A stretch of 64,000 nucleotides of DNA, taken from Spirochaetales bacterium (GTDB lineage Bacteria > Spirochaetota > Spirochaetia > SZUA-6 > DRHE01). Below are positions 17,327-25,448 of this stretch, piece after piece. Under the pieces are notes generated by a model. It saw only the letters and a list, made by a program, of their open reading frames with translations, made no database searches and had not been told where the DNA came from. The first letter of the stretch is position 1. Each line of letters begins with the position of its first letter. The stretch spans positions 62,001-126,000 of the forward strand of contig JAUVWI010000001.1 of assembly GCA_030604195.1 (NCBI GenBank), written 5' to 3'. The translations under genes were made by a program, and so were the position numbers.

Positions 17327-18175
17327 CTATACCTTTACCGCATCATTTATCAGCCTGCTCAGAAGACTGTCTTCGCTCTGGATAAGCTTCTGGTTGGCTT
17401 CATAACTCCGGTGGACTTCGATCATACGCACCATCTCGGTTACCGGATTAACATTAGAACCCTCTAAAAACCCCTGGCGTATGCGGGGACGTTTCCCCGT
17501 AGCGGCTATCTCGGCAGCACCGGATTCCTCAGTCGAACGCCAGAAAGAATTTCCAACCTTTTTCAGATAGCGTTTACGCTGGAAATCAACAAGCCGCAGG
17601 CGGTCTACCCGCTCCAGATTTTCCCACTCATTTTCCTCAAGAGAGACCAGGCGGCTATCATCTTCGGCAAAGGTGGAATTCTGGTAGATCACGCCATCCT
17701 GATCAATAACAAAATTGTGCTTCTTAATCTTGATCGGTCCATTTTCACCAAGTACAAATTCGCCGTTTTTTGTTACCAGAAAACTCTGTTCATTGATCAA
17801 AAAAGAACCGTTTCTTGTATAGCGTTCACCTGCCGGAGTATCTACAGCAAAAAAACCCTCTCCCTCCAGGGCCAGATCAAAGGGGTTTTCCGTCTGCTGC
17901 AGCCCTCCCTGGGTGAATACGGTAAATACCTCATTCAATTCCGTACCAGTGCCCACTGTTCCCACAATCGGTGTTGTATCAACCGAACCCAGAGGGAACT
18001 TATAAACCCCGTTATCATTCATGCGTCTTAGCAGCAGCTCAGGAAAGGCTTTATGAATAGCGGTATCCCGTTTGTAGCCGGTAAGGCCAACATTTGCCAG
18101 ATTATTGGAAATGGAATCCATGCGGTGCATTTGAGCAACCATTCCGCTTGCCGCTGTATATATACCTCTTATCAA
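17327..18175 (-). CDS. flgF: Flagellar proximal rod protein FlgF (FlhO)
   Basis: 282 residues, first gene of the flagellar block. Same rod-family ends as FlgG (MIRGIYTAASGMVAQMHRMDS at the start; EMVRMIEVHRSYEANQKLIQSEDSL at the end) with LALEGEGFFAVDTPAG in the middle. In Borrelia the equivalent gene is called flhO. The longer, charged region around residues 175-225 distinguishes it from FlgG. It starts about 100 bases upstream of and divergent from the tRNA gene. Confidence 0.92.
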   Translation of the reverse strand: MIRGIYTAASGMVAQMHRMDSISNNLANVGLTGYKRDTAIHKAFPELLLRRMNDNGVYKFPLGSVDTTPIVGTVGTGTELNEVFTVFTQGGLQQTENPFDLALEGEGFFAVDTPAGERYTRNGSFLINEQSFLVTKNGEFVLGENGPIKIKKHNFVIDQDGVIYQNSTFAEDDSRLVSLEENEWENLERVDRLRLVDFQRKRYLKKVGNSFWRSTEESGAAEIAATGKRPRIRQGFLEGSNVNPVTEMVRMIEVHRSYEANQKLIQSEDSLLSRLINDAVKV

Positions 18176-18235
18176 TTACTTCCTCCTCAAAGTTCTCCCT
18201 AACCTTTATTATCGGAGCAGCAGAAAAATCCTTAC

Positions 18236-18262
18236 TTGATTTTTTTAATTTGCTCTTATACT
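18236..18262 (+). promoter_or_regulatory. Possible promoter of tRNA-Thr
   Basis: TTGATT at 18236-18241 and TATACT at 18257-18262, spaced by 15 bases, precede the tRNA by about 15 bases. The spacing is short, so the -35 assignment is uncertain. Confidence 0.4.
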
Positions 18263-18277
18263 CTCCGGAGTTAGAGA

Positions 18278-18349
18278 GCCAGAATAGCTCAGTGGTAGAG
18301 CAGCTCACTCGTAATGAGCAGGTCGCGGGTTCAAGTCCCACTTCTGGCT
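18278..18349 (+). tRNA. tRNA-Thr (anticodon CGT)
   Basis: A complete cloverleaf: acceptor stem GCCAGAA pairs with TTCTGGC, D arm GCTCAGTGGTAGAGC, anticodon stem GCTCA/TGAGC with loop CTCGTAA (anticodon CGT at 18310-18312, reading ACG), and T arm with GGTTCAAGTCC. The 3' CCA is not encoded. The radical SAM gene starts 12 bases downstream and could share its transcript. Confidence 0.95.
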
Positions 18350-18360
18350 TAAATAGAACC

Positions 18361-19212
18361 ATGGCTTCTCTGGCTGAATACCTTGATAACTGCTGTATAT
18401 GCCCTAATTTCTGCCGGGTCAATAGAAACGCCGGAGAAAGGGGGAAATGCCGCACAGGCGCGGACATAGTGATCTCTGCCGCAAATCTCCACTTCGGCGA
18501 AGAGGCAGTGCTGGTGGGTTCAGGCGGTTCGGGCACGATCTTCTTTACCGCCTGTAACCTGGCCTGTGTCTACTGCCAGAATTTCGATATCAGCCAGCTT
18601 GACCGGGGGAAAGAGATATCAGCGGCTAAACTCCTCATGATAATGTTCTCCCTGCAGGATAGGGGGGCCGAGAATATCAACCTGGTTTCGCCGACCCACC
18701 AGGCGCCGCAGATTTTTGAAGTAGTCAAGGAGGCCCGCTCCAAAGGTCTGACCATTCCAATTGTCTATAACTGCGGCGGTTATGAGAACCCGGAATTCCT
18801 CAAAGCACTCGATGGCCTGGTGGATATCTATATGCCTGATTTCAAGTATGGATCCGACCGGAATGGCGAAGTTTATTCCAAAATAGAGAACTATTCCCGC
18901 TGCTGCCGGGAGTCTATAATTGAAATGCACCGTCAGGTGGGCAACCTGGTTATGGACGGGAGCAATATAGCCCGCAGGGGCCTGCTGATACGCCACCTGG
19001 TGCTGCCCAATAAAATTGCTGATTCCAGGGAGGTAATCGATTTTATCGTAAACCGGATATCACCACAGACATATCTCAATATTATGGATCAATATCATCC
19101 CGTCTACCGGGCGGGCCAATACCGGCAGCTTAAACGCCGGGTTTTTCGTTACGAAGTCGATGAGATTATAGACTATGCGCTGAAGCGGGGCTTAAAAAGA
19201 GTCATTCATTAA
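18361..19212 (+). CDS. Radical SAM Fe-S protein, PflX-like (COG1313 type)
   Basis: 283 residues from the ATG at 18361; the open frame extends further upstream but through the tRNA gene, so this start is taken. An N-terminal Cys-rich motif (CCICPNFCRVNRNAGERGKC) is typical of the PflX group, followed by the radical SAM cluster CNLACVYC near residue 69 that binds a 4Fe-4S centre and S-adenosylmethionine, then a TIM-barrel pattern (TIPIVYNCGGYE, DIYMPDFKYG, LRHLVLPN-like). These proteins resemble pyruvate formate-lyase activases, but the target is not known. No glycyl-radical enzyme gene lies nearby. Confidence 0.85.
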   Translation: MASLAEYLDNCCICPNFCRVNRNAGERGKCRTGADIVISAANLHFGEEAVLVGSGGSGTIFFTACNLACVYCQNFDISQLDRGKEISAAKLLMIMFSLQDRGAENINLVSPTHQAPQIFEVVKEARSKGLTIPIVYNCGGYENPEFLKALDGLVDIYMPDFKYGSDRNGEVYSKIENYSRCCRESIIEMHRQVGNLVMDGSNIARRGLLIRHLVLPNKIADSREVIDFIVNRISPQTYLNIMDQYHPVYRAGQYRQLKRRVFRYEVDEIIDYALKRGLKRVIH

Positions 19213-19261
19213 TTTTTTTCCATAAATAGTGAATAATCCTGTTTTTACTCTAAATTTTTGC

Positions 19262-19290
19262 TTGACAAGTTCGTGATTGAGTTATAAGAA
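19262..19290 (+). promoter_or_regulatory. Promoter of the first leucine-type binding protein gene
   Basis: TTGACA at 19262-19267 is a perfect -35. TAAGAA at 19285-19290 (17-base spacer) or TATAAG at 19283-19288 (15-base spacer) can serve as -10. A strong TAAGGAGG ribosome-binding site follows at 19305-19312. Confidence 0.6.
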
Positions 19291-19318
19291 TTCCCTATTA
19301 ACTTTAAGGAGGCAGAAT

Positions 19319-20575
19319 ATGCCAAAAAGAAAAAAGCTTCTTGTGTTTGCGATGATCGTAATCCTTGTTTTTTCAGCCTCTCTTATCTGGGCGGGAGGCG
19401 CCAAAGAAAAACCTCCGGTGAAGATTGGTTGCTTGATTCCCCTGACCGGTCCTCTTGCCGAGTTCGGACAGGGTTATAGAAAGGCAGGCGATATGCTCGA
19501 GAAACAGTTCGAAGAGGCGGGCTTCCCCATAGCGCTGAAATACGGCGACACGGAAACCAGCGCCATTCCCGGCGTGGAAGCGGCCCGTACCCTGGTGGAC
19601 ATCGAGAGGGTTAAGGTGCTGATCGGAGCAGCTTCAAGCGGTGTCACCCTGCCGATTGCGCAAACCGTGTCCATCCCCAAACAGGTGGCCCAGATTTCCA
19701 ATGCTTCCACCTCTCCTCTATTGAGCGTCCTCCCCGCGGATGAGGGCAAGGATTTCCTTTTCCGGACCTGTCCATCCGATGCCCTTCAGGGTGTTATCCT
19801 TGGCAAGCTGGCAGCTGATAAGGGCTATAAAAAGGCCGCAGTATTTTGGGTCAACAATGCCTATGGCCAGGGTTTGATGGAGGAGTTCAAAGCATCCTTC
19901 GAGAGCCACGGCGGTAAGCTGGTTGGATCGGTTCCTCACGATGAGAAGCCGGCGCCAACCTACGTCGCCGAACTCAAGAAAATTATGCAGTCAGAGCCCG
20001 ATGTGATGTTGGCTTTAGGCTACCCTGGACAGGCCACCGTCTACCTGAAAGAGTTTTTTGAAGCCGGCTACAATAAAAATGTCGATCTGCTCTTTTGCGA
20101 CGGCACCAAGTCCGTACAAATGCCCGAGGCGCTCGGAGCCAAAAACCTGGCCGGTTTCGTAGGCACCGCTCCCGGCAGCGTGGCCGGCGCTTCATTGGAT
20201 AATTTCGAAGCTGCTTACAAGGCCATGCATGGTAATCTGCCGGACCAGCCCTTTACGTCGAACTTCCACGACGGCATTTTTGTTGCCGCTCTGGCAGCAG
20301 CAGCCTGCGATGCTGCGGGCAAAGACATGACCCCGATTAACATCAGGGATATGCTCCGTGAGGTGGCAAATCCACCGGGTGAGGTAGTCGTTGCCGGAGT
20401 TGACGGCATCAAGAAAGCTCTGGAACTGCTCAAAGCAGGGAAGGCCATTAACTATGAAGGCGCAGCCGGCTCAGTGGACTTTGATAAAAACGGCGACGTG
20501 GTGACCCCGATCGAGGTCTGGCAGTATATTGAAAAAGAGCCTTACACAGAAAAGATTCGTTTAGAGACTCCATAG
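19319..20575 (+). CDS. livJ: Branched-chain amino-acid-type ABC substrate-binding protein (set 1)
   Basis: 418 residues from the ATG at 19319, set by TAAGGAGG 7 bases upstream; the frame is open to 19277 but without such a site. A cleavable signal peptide ends at about LIWAGG, with no lipobox Cys. The mature protein is a type I periplasmic binding protein: VKIGCLIPLTGPLAEFGQGYRKAG, the ligand-pocket strand IGAASSGVTLPIAQTV, FRTCPSDALQGVILGKLA and AVFWVNNAYGQG. It belongs to the HAAT family; amino acid, amide or urea could be the ligand. It faces its presumed permease genes (20651-24015) across a shared terminator. Confidence 0.85.
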   Translation: MPKRKKLLVFAMIVILVFSASLIWAGGAKEKPPVKIGCLIPLTGPLAEFGQGYRKAGDMLEKQFEEAGFPIALKYGDTETSAIPGVEAARTLVDIERVKVLIGAASSGVTLPIAQTVSIPKQVAQISNASTSPLLSVLPADEGKDFLFRTCPSDALQGVILGKLAADKGYKKAAVFWVNNAYGQGLMEEFKASFESHGGKLVGSVPHDEKPAPTYVAELKKIMQSEPDVMLALGYPGQATVYLKEFFEAGYNKNVDLLFCDGTKSVQMPEALGAKNLAGFVGTAPGSVAGASLDNFEAAYKAMHGNLPDQPFTSNFHDGIFVAALAAAACDAAGKDMTPINIRDMLREVANPPGEVVVAGVDGIKKALELLKAGKAINYEGAAGSVDFDKNGDVVTPIEVWQYIEKEPYTEKIRLETP

Positions 20576-20598
20576 CACTGCTTCCTGAAGACAGAAAG

Positions 20599-20637
20599 AA
20601 AAGGCCGATCACTCATCAGAGTGACCGGCCTTTTTTT
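20599..20637. terminator. Bidirectional intrinsic terminator
   Basis: A 14-bp stem with one mismatch (AAGGCCGATCACTC against GAGTGACCGGCCTT, loop ATCA) followed by seven T on the plus strand and preceded by an A-rich run on the left, so it can end both the binding-protein transcript and the convergent permease transcript. Confidence 0.9.
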
Positions 20638-20650
20638 AAGGAATATGAAC

Positions 20651-21622
20651 CTAAAACTTGGACACCTGGCGCTCTTCACTGATAACACCCTTGGGCTTTT
20701 TCAGCAAAATTAATATTAAAAGAAGGCCGATAAGCACGTATCTGATATAGGGGGCCCGGGTTTGAAAAACCGGGGGTACTACTTTCAAGATTACAAAGGT
20801 ACTCCACGACCATAGTGCCCATACAATGAAGGCTCCGGCGATAGATCCTTTGTTGTTCCCCGTGCCTCCCAGGGTGACCATTACCCAGATAATAAAGGTT
20901 CCGAAAAGGGGTTCAAAAGCGCTGGGCTGGATAGCAGCCGAGAAATGGGCATAGAGGGCGCCCCCAACTCCCATTATAAATGCCCCCAGCATCAGGGATT
21001 GAAGCTTGAAATAGAAAACGTTCTTGCCGTCCGCTCCGGACATGATCTCATCCTCCCTGATGGCCCGCAGAACCCTGCCCCAGGGGGAGCGGATCCCCTT
21101 CTCCAGGGCGATGTAGATTACAGCCAGGAAGATAAGCACGATTACCAGATAGACGTAGTTATAGTAAGCGGGCGGCACCAGATTGTGCAGTGGCTGTGGA
21201 AGGCCGACCAACCCCTGGGGCCCATTGGCCAGCCAGCGCTCATTGTTAAAAAACATGCGGATGGTCTCGGCAATACCGATGGTTGATATAGCCAGATATC
21301 CCTCACCCAGCCTCAAGGTTAGCATACCTATCAACAACCCGAGAATGGCACAGACCAGGCCTGCTGCGAAAACTCCTACCAGAAAAGGGGCGTTAAAGCC
21401 AAAGGCCTGGTGTACATAATTAGCCAGCACACCTGTAGGCAGGGGAGAGGTAACCAGTGCAGTTACGTAAGCCCCGACACAAAAAAAGCCGGCTACACCA
21501 AAATTTATCATCCCGGTGTGGCCCCAGTGTACATTGAGCCCCATGGTTAAAATTGCATAAATCGATGCCATGACCGCAAATGAGATAAGAAAGCTTAAGA
21601 TTCCGCCAATTGCTGTACCCAT
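20651..21622 (-). CDS. livM: Branched-chain amino-acid ABC transporter permease LivM (set 1)
   Basis: 323 residues, about eight membrane spans. The family core is clear: GLNVHWGHTGMINFGVAGFFCVGAYV near the N-terminus, LGEGYLAISTIGIAETIRMFFNNERWLANGPQGL in the middle, LRAIREDE as the coupling loop to the ATPase, and ALYAHFSAAIQP. Last gene of the minus-strand operon livG-livF-livH-livM; it abuts livH by one base. Confidence 0.93.
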   Translation of the reverse strand: MGTAIGGILSFLISFAVMASIYAILTMGLNVHWGHTGMINFGVAGFFCVGAYVTALVTSPLPTGVLANYVHQAFGFNAPFLVGVFAAGLVCAILGLLIGMLTLRLGEGYLAISTIGIAETIRMFFNNERWLANGPQGLVGLPQPLHNLVPPAYYNYVYLVIVLIFLAVIYIALEKGIRSPWGRVLRAIREDEIMSGADGKNVFYFKLQSLMLGAFIMGVGGALYAHFSAAIQPSAFEPLFGTFIIWVMVTLGGTGNNKGSIAGAFIVWALWSWSTFVILKVVPPVFQTRAPYIRYVLIGLLLILILLKKPKGVISEERQVSKF

Positions 21623-22530
21623 TATTCCCTCCTCTTTCCAAAAATTCCCACGGGTCTGAAAAGCAGAACCAGGATCATAATGATGAAAGCCACGGCCGGT
21701 TTATAGGTGGGGACCAACCAGGCCGTGGAAACCTGCTGGGCTATGCCCAGCACCAATCCGCCGGTAAGAGCGCCGATAATGCTCCCCTGCCCGCCCAGGA
21801 TTACCGCGGCAAAGAGGGACATCAGAAAGATCCAGCCCATTTCAGGACGCAATTGCGTCTCGATGCCGTAGAGAATGCCGGCAATCGCAATCAGAGCGCC
21901 TGCAATCCCCCAGGCCCATACCAACATTCGTTCCGTTCTAATACCTGAAACCCGGGCCAGATCAGGGTTATCGGAGAGGGCCCGCAGGGCCTTGCCCATC
22001 TTTGCTTTTTGCATAAAGATGTACACTGCGGCCGACGCTGCCAGGGCAATCAATACAATAAATATTTCATCTGTCCTGAGTTTTATACCCAGCGGCAGAA
22101 AAAGCATGGGGCGTAAACCCTGGGCGTAAAAGTGAAAGTCAGCCCCCCAGATGATATAGACCATTCCGCGTAGCACCCAGGCCACCCCAATGGTGGCAAT
22201 GAAACCGACAATGGGATGAACCCCTGCCTTGCGCAGCGGCTTAAGAACCCACCTGTCCATGAGTATAGCCAGGCCCACGGAAAAGAGGATTGCAGGGATA
22301 AAGGCCAGCAGCACACCCCAGGAAAAAGAAAAGGGGCCCACAGTCCCCTGAAATATTTTTATCTTTGAAAACATCACCACAAACAGCAGGGCCACGTAAG
22401 CACCTACGGTCATTTGATCGCCGTGAGCACAGTTAAAGACACCCGTTATTCCCCAGATTAAGGTAAGTCCGATACTGGCAACGGCAATAATGCTGCCCAA
22501 AACGATTCCGTAAACAATCAGCTCAACCAT
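21622..22530 (-). CDS. livH: Branched-chain amino-acid ABC transporter permease LivH (set 1)
   Basis: 302 residues, the normal LivH length. Motifs: GSIIAVASIGLTLIWGITGVFNCAHGDQMTVGAYVAL, the KMGKALRALSDNPDLARVSGI coupling loop, and AVILGGQGSIIGALTGGLVLG. Forms the membrane channel with LivM. The stop codon overlaps the livM start; livF ends one base before it. Confidence 0.94.
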   Translation of the reverse strand: MVELIVYGIVLGSIIAVASIGLTLIWGITGVFNCAHGDQMTVGAYVALLFVVMFSKIKIFQGTVGPFSFSWGVLLAFIPAILFSVGLAILMDRWVLKPLRKAGVHPIVGFIATIGVAWVLRGMVYIIWGADFHFYAQGLRPMLFLPLGIKLRTDEIFIVLIALAASAAVYIFMQKAKMGKALRALSDNPDLARVSGIRTERMLVWAWGIAGALIAIAGILYGIETQLRPEMGWIFLMSLFAAVILGGQGSIIGALTGGLVLGIAQQVSTAWLVPTYKPAVAFIIMILVLLFRPVGIFGKRRE

Positions 22531-22531
22531 T

Positions 22532-23233
22532 TTACCTCCCTAGATAGAGTTTTCCTATTTCTTTGTCTGCTAACAGCTCTTTCGAGCTGCCCTCTGCTTT
22601 CTTCTCGCCGCCTTCCATGATGTAGGATTTATAGGAACATTGCAGCACCTGAGTGTTCTGTTCCACCAGCAACACCGTAACCCCCTGCTTATTCAGTTCC
22701 TTAATCTTTTCAAACATATGGTCCACCAGGAAAGGGGCCAGCCCTGTTGAGGGCTCGTCCAGGAGGAGGAGCTCGGGATTCAGCATCAGGGCCCTGCCTA
22801 TTGCCAGCATCTGACGCATGCCGCCGCTTAAAAACCCTGCCTTGTCATGCTTGCGATCGATCAGGTCGGGGAAGAGCTCATAGATCTCCTCTGCACGAGG
22901 CTGCCAATCATCCTCCCTGATAAATGCTCCCATCTCCAGGTTCTCATGTATGGTAAGGGAGTCAAAGACATTATTTTCCTGGGGCACATAGCACATCCCT
23001 ATCCGCGCGATTTCCTCAGGATGTGAGCCGGTAATATCCTGCCCTTTAAAAATGATCTTACCCTTACCGGGAGTTACTTCGCCAAAGATCGTTCTCAAGA
23101 GGGTGGTTTTACCTGCCCCGTTCGGGCCCAGCACAGAGACGATCTGCTTCTCCTCCACATCCAGGGAAATATCGTGCAGTACCTCCATACTTCCGTAGCC
23201 GGATACTACATTCTTTACTTCTAAGATAGTCAT
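22532..23233 (-). CDS. livF: Branched-chain amino-acid ABC transporter ATPase LivF (set 1)
   Basis: 233 residues. Walker [11 protein letters not shown]-loop VPQENNVFDSLT, signature LSGGMRQMLAIGRALM, Walker B LLLLDEPS and the switch region VLLVEQN. The LivF-type signature (GGMRQML) rather than LivG-type identifies it. Overlaps livG by 4 bases. Confidence 0.95.
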   Translation of the reverse strand: MTILEVKNVVSGYGSMEVLHDISLDVEEKQIVSVLGPNGAGKTTLLRTIFGEVTPGKGKIIFKGQDITGSHPEEIARIGMCYVPQENNVFDSLTIHENLEMGAFIREDDWQPRAEEIYELFPDLIDRKHDKAGFLSGGMRQMLAIGRALMLNPELLLLDEPSTGLAPFLVDHMFEKIKELNKQGVTVLLVEQNTQVLQCSYKSYIMEGGEKKAEGSSKELLADKEIGKLYLGR

Positions 23234-24015
23234 GCGCCGGTACCTCCAAGATAGACTTCTAATACTTTCGGGTCGCTGCCGACCTCTTCGGGGGTGCCCT
23301 CGGTCAACTTCTTGCCCCTGTCCATCACCACTATGGGGTTACAGATATCCATTATCAGCTCCATCTCGTGGCCGATAAGCAGGACAGTCACCCCTTTTTC
23401 CTTGACTAACTGCCGGATACGGTCCGCCAGGGTGCGCCTCTCCGAGGGGTTGACCCCGGCTCCGGGTTCATCGAAGAGAATAAGCTCCGGGCCGGCCATC
23501 ATGGCACGGGCCAATTCCAACAACCGCTTCTGTCCGCCGGAGAGGTTGCCGGCGTATTCATCCTTCAGATGGATGAGCTCGGTTAATTCGAGACTCTCCA
23601 GGGCTTTCTCCCGGATCTCTTTTTCCTGCTTCTTTACCAGTCGCGGAAAGAACCAGGTCCGCCACAGCTTCTCCCCCTCCTGTTTCGGAGGCACGAGCAT
23701 GAGGTTTTCCAGGACCGTCATGAGTTTGAGTTCCCTGCTTATCTGAAAGGTGCGGCATAGCCCTTTTAGGAAAGTCTGGTGCAGGGCGAGATTGTCGATT
23801 CTCTCGCCCTTAAAGTAGATCTCCCCTGAATCCACTGTTCGGGTACCGGAAATCAGGTTGAATACGGTAGTCTTACCGGCGCCATTGGGACCAATAAGAC
23901 CGGTAATGCCGTGGGCGGCAACATCGAAGGAAACATCATCCACGGCTTTGAGGCCACCGTAATACTTACGCAAATTGCGCAATGAAAGAATGGAAGTATC
24001 CTTTTTCTGGTTCAA
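23230..24015 (-). CDS. livG: Branched-chain amino-acid ABC transporter ATPase LivG (set 1)
   Basis: 261 residues. Walker [11 protein letters not shown]-loop [18 protein letters not shown], signature [16 protein letters not shown], Walker [14 protein letters not shown] and H-switch [11 protein letters not shown]. The AGVNP after Walker B is typical of LivG. First gene of the operon; the 183-base gap to livJ2 on the other side must hold its promoter. Confidence 0.95.
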   Translation of the reverse strand: MNQKKDTSILSLRNLRKYYGGLKAVDDVSFDVAAHGITGLIGPNGAGKTTVFNLISGTRTVDSGEIYFKGERIDNLALHQTFLKGLCRTFQISRELKLMTVLENLMLVPPKQEGEKLWRTWFFPRLVKKQEKEIREKALESLELTELIHLKDEYAGNLSGGQKRLLELARAMMAGPELILFDEPGAGVNPSERRTLADRIRQLVKEKGVTVLLIGHEMELIMDICNPIVVMDRGKKLTEGTPEEVGSDPKVLEVYLGGTGA

Positions 24016-24171
24016 TTATCCATCTCCTTACAAGCCTTTTGCTTGGCATTAGATTTTTAAAAAAATTATATAATCAAGCAAGCAACAGGTCAAGAAAATT
24101 TTCACAATTGGGACAAAATTCTCGAAAAAAAATAATCAGCGTAAATGGCTTTAAATTCTGTATAGACAGGC

Positions 24172-24177
24172 TATGAT
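24172..24177 (+). promoter_or_regulatory. Possible -10 box of the second binding-protein gene
   Basis: TATGAT at 24172-24177, with a weak TTTAAA about 16 bases upstream, lies 21 bases before the ATG. No ribosome-binding site is seen in the short leader. The remainder of the 24016-24198 gap is A+T rich with no other structure that I can support. Confidence 0.35.
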
Positions 24178-24198
24178 GCATCCAGTTATAAATACACA

Positions 24199-25341
24199 AT
24201 GAATAAAATGCGATTCTTAACGATATTAATTGTAGCTTTTATCGCTATTACCCTGCTCTCTCTGGCAACCTGTAAGAAAAAGGAAACCAAAGAAGTAAAG
24301 ATCGGTATTATAGCCCCGATTACCGGAGAAGCAGCCACCTTCGGTATTTCCACCAAAAACGGCGCTATTCTCTATTTTGACGCAGTCAATGAGAGCGGTG
24401 GAATTGACGGCATGATGATCAAGTATATAGTGGAAGATGACAGGGGTGATCCCGCTGAAGGCGCCAATGCCTACAGCAAGCTGATTGACCAGGATAAGGT
24501 CTCCGTTATCTGCGGAACTGTAATGAGCAAGGTATGCCTGGCAGGCGCCCCGATTGCCCAGAGCAAGGGTGTGCCCATGGTCAGCCCCACTTCCACCAAC
24601 CCGGCCGTTACCCTGGTGGGCGACTATATTTTCCGCGCCTGTTTTATCGATCCCTTCCAGGGATTTGTAGCGGCAAAATACGCCATAGACACTGTAGGCG
24701 CTAAGACCGCTGCCGCACTCTATGATGCAGGCAATGACTACACCAGGGGCCTGGCCGAGGTTTTCCGCGCCGAGTTCCCCAAGCAGGGCGGCGAAATGGT
24801 AGCCTTTGAGAGCTATGCAACCGGCACAACCGACTTCAATGCCCAGTTGGTAAAGATCAAGGCAGTGAACCCCGATGTACTCTTTCTGCCCAACTACTAT
24901 AATGACTCCGGTCTTATTGCCAAGCAGGCACGGGAAATGGGTATTACCGCTCAATTCCTGGGAAGCGACGGTTGGGATTCACCGGACCTGGTCAAGATCG
25001 CAGGCGATTCCATCAACGGCGGTGTATTTGTAAACCACTTTACCCCGGAATCCGATGTGCCCGCAGCTCAAAAGTTTGTCAAGGATTATGAAGCAAAGTT
25101 CGGTCAGAAACCCGATGCTCTCGGAGCCCTTGCTTACGAGGCAGCTATGATCATTGTAGAAGCCATCAAGGTTGCCGGAAGCGCCGATCCCAAGGCTATT
25201 CGCGATGCCCTGGCCGCCACCAATATGGAAACCACTACCGGCACCATCAAGTATGATGAGAATAGAAACCCGGTAAAGGGCGCTGTAATTCTGGAAGTCA
25301 AAGACGGCAAGGTCTATTACAAGACCTCGGTAAATCCATAA
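24199..25341 (+). CDS. livJ: Branched-chain amino-acid-type ABC substrate-binding lipoprotein (set 2)
   Basis: 380 residues, with a lipobox (LSLATC, Cys about residue 26), so unlike the set 1 protein it is membrane-anchored. Mature part: VKIGIIAPITGEAATFGISTKNGA, VSVICGTVMSKVCLAGAPIAQ, VPMVSPTSTNP (the ligand-binding loop), FRACFIDPFQGFVAAKYA and ALYDAGNDYTRG. The STSTNP-type loop is characteristic of leucine/isoleucine/valine binders. Start could also be the ATG 9 bases later. A terminator-like hairpin separates it from its permease gene, probably so that binding protein is made in excess. Confidence 0.9.
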   Translation: MNKMRFLTILIVAFIAITLLSLATCKKKETKEVKIGIIAPITGEAATFGISTKNGAILYFDAVNESGGIDGMMIKYIVEDDRGDPAEGANAYSKLIDQDKVSVICGTVMSKVCLAGAPIAQSKGVPMVSPTSTNPAVTLVGDYIFRACFIDPFQGFVAAKYAIDTVGAKTAAALYDAGNDYTRGLAEVFRAEFPKQGGEMVAFESYATGTTDFNAQLVKIKAVNPDVLFLPNYYNDSGLIAKQAREMGITAQFLGSDGWDSPDLVKIAGDSINGGVFVNHFTPESDVPAAQKFVKDYEAKFGQKPDALGALAYEAAMIIVEAIKVAGSADPKAIRDALAATNMETTTGTIKYDENRNPVKGAVILEVKDGKVYYKTSVNP

Positions 25342-25372
25342 AGATTTAGTATTATAGACAAGTGATCGGATG

Positions 25373-25404
25373 GGATGAGATGAAACATCTCATCCGGTTT
25401 TTTT
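25373..25404 (+). terminator. Intrinsic terminator or attenuator after livJ2
   Basis: Perfect 10-bp stem GGATGAGATG / CATCTCATCC with an AAA loop, then GG and seven T. It is placed between livJ2 and the permease genes in the same direction, so partial read-through would lower permease expression. Confidence 0.85.
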
Positions 25405-25448
25405 ATTAATATTTCATATTAATATTTCAGGCGAAAGGACAATTTAGT

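Noticed and set aside
18094..18360. Upstream extension of the radical SAM frame through the tRNA gene
   Set aside because: The frame is open to 18094 but crosses flgF's 5' end and the tRNA-Thr gene; the protein homology begins at 18361.
24226..24954. 242-codon minus-strand frame opposite livJ2
   Set aside because: It is antisense to a clearly recognised binding protein gene and has no homology features of its own.
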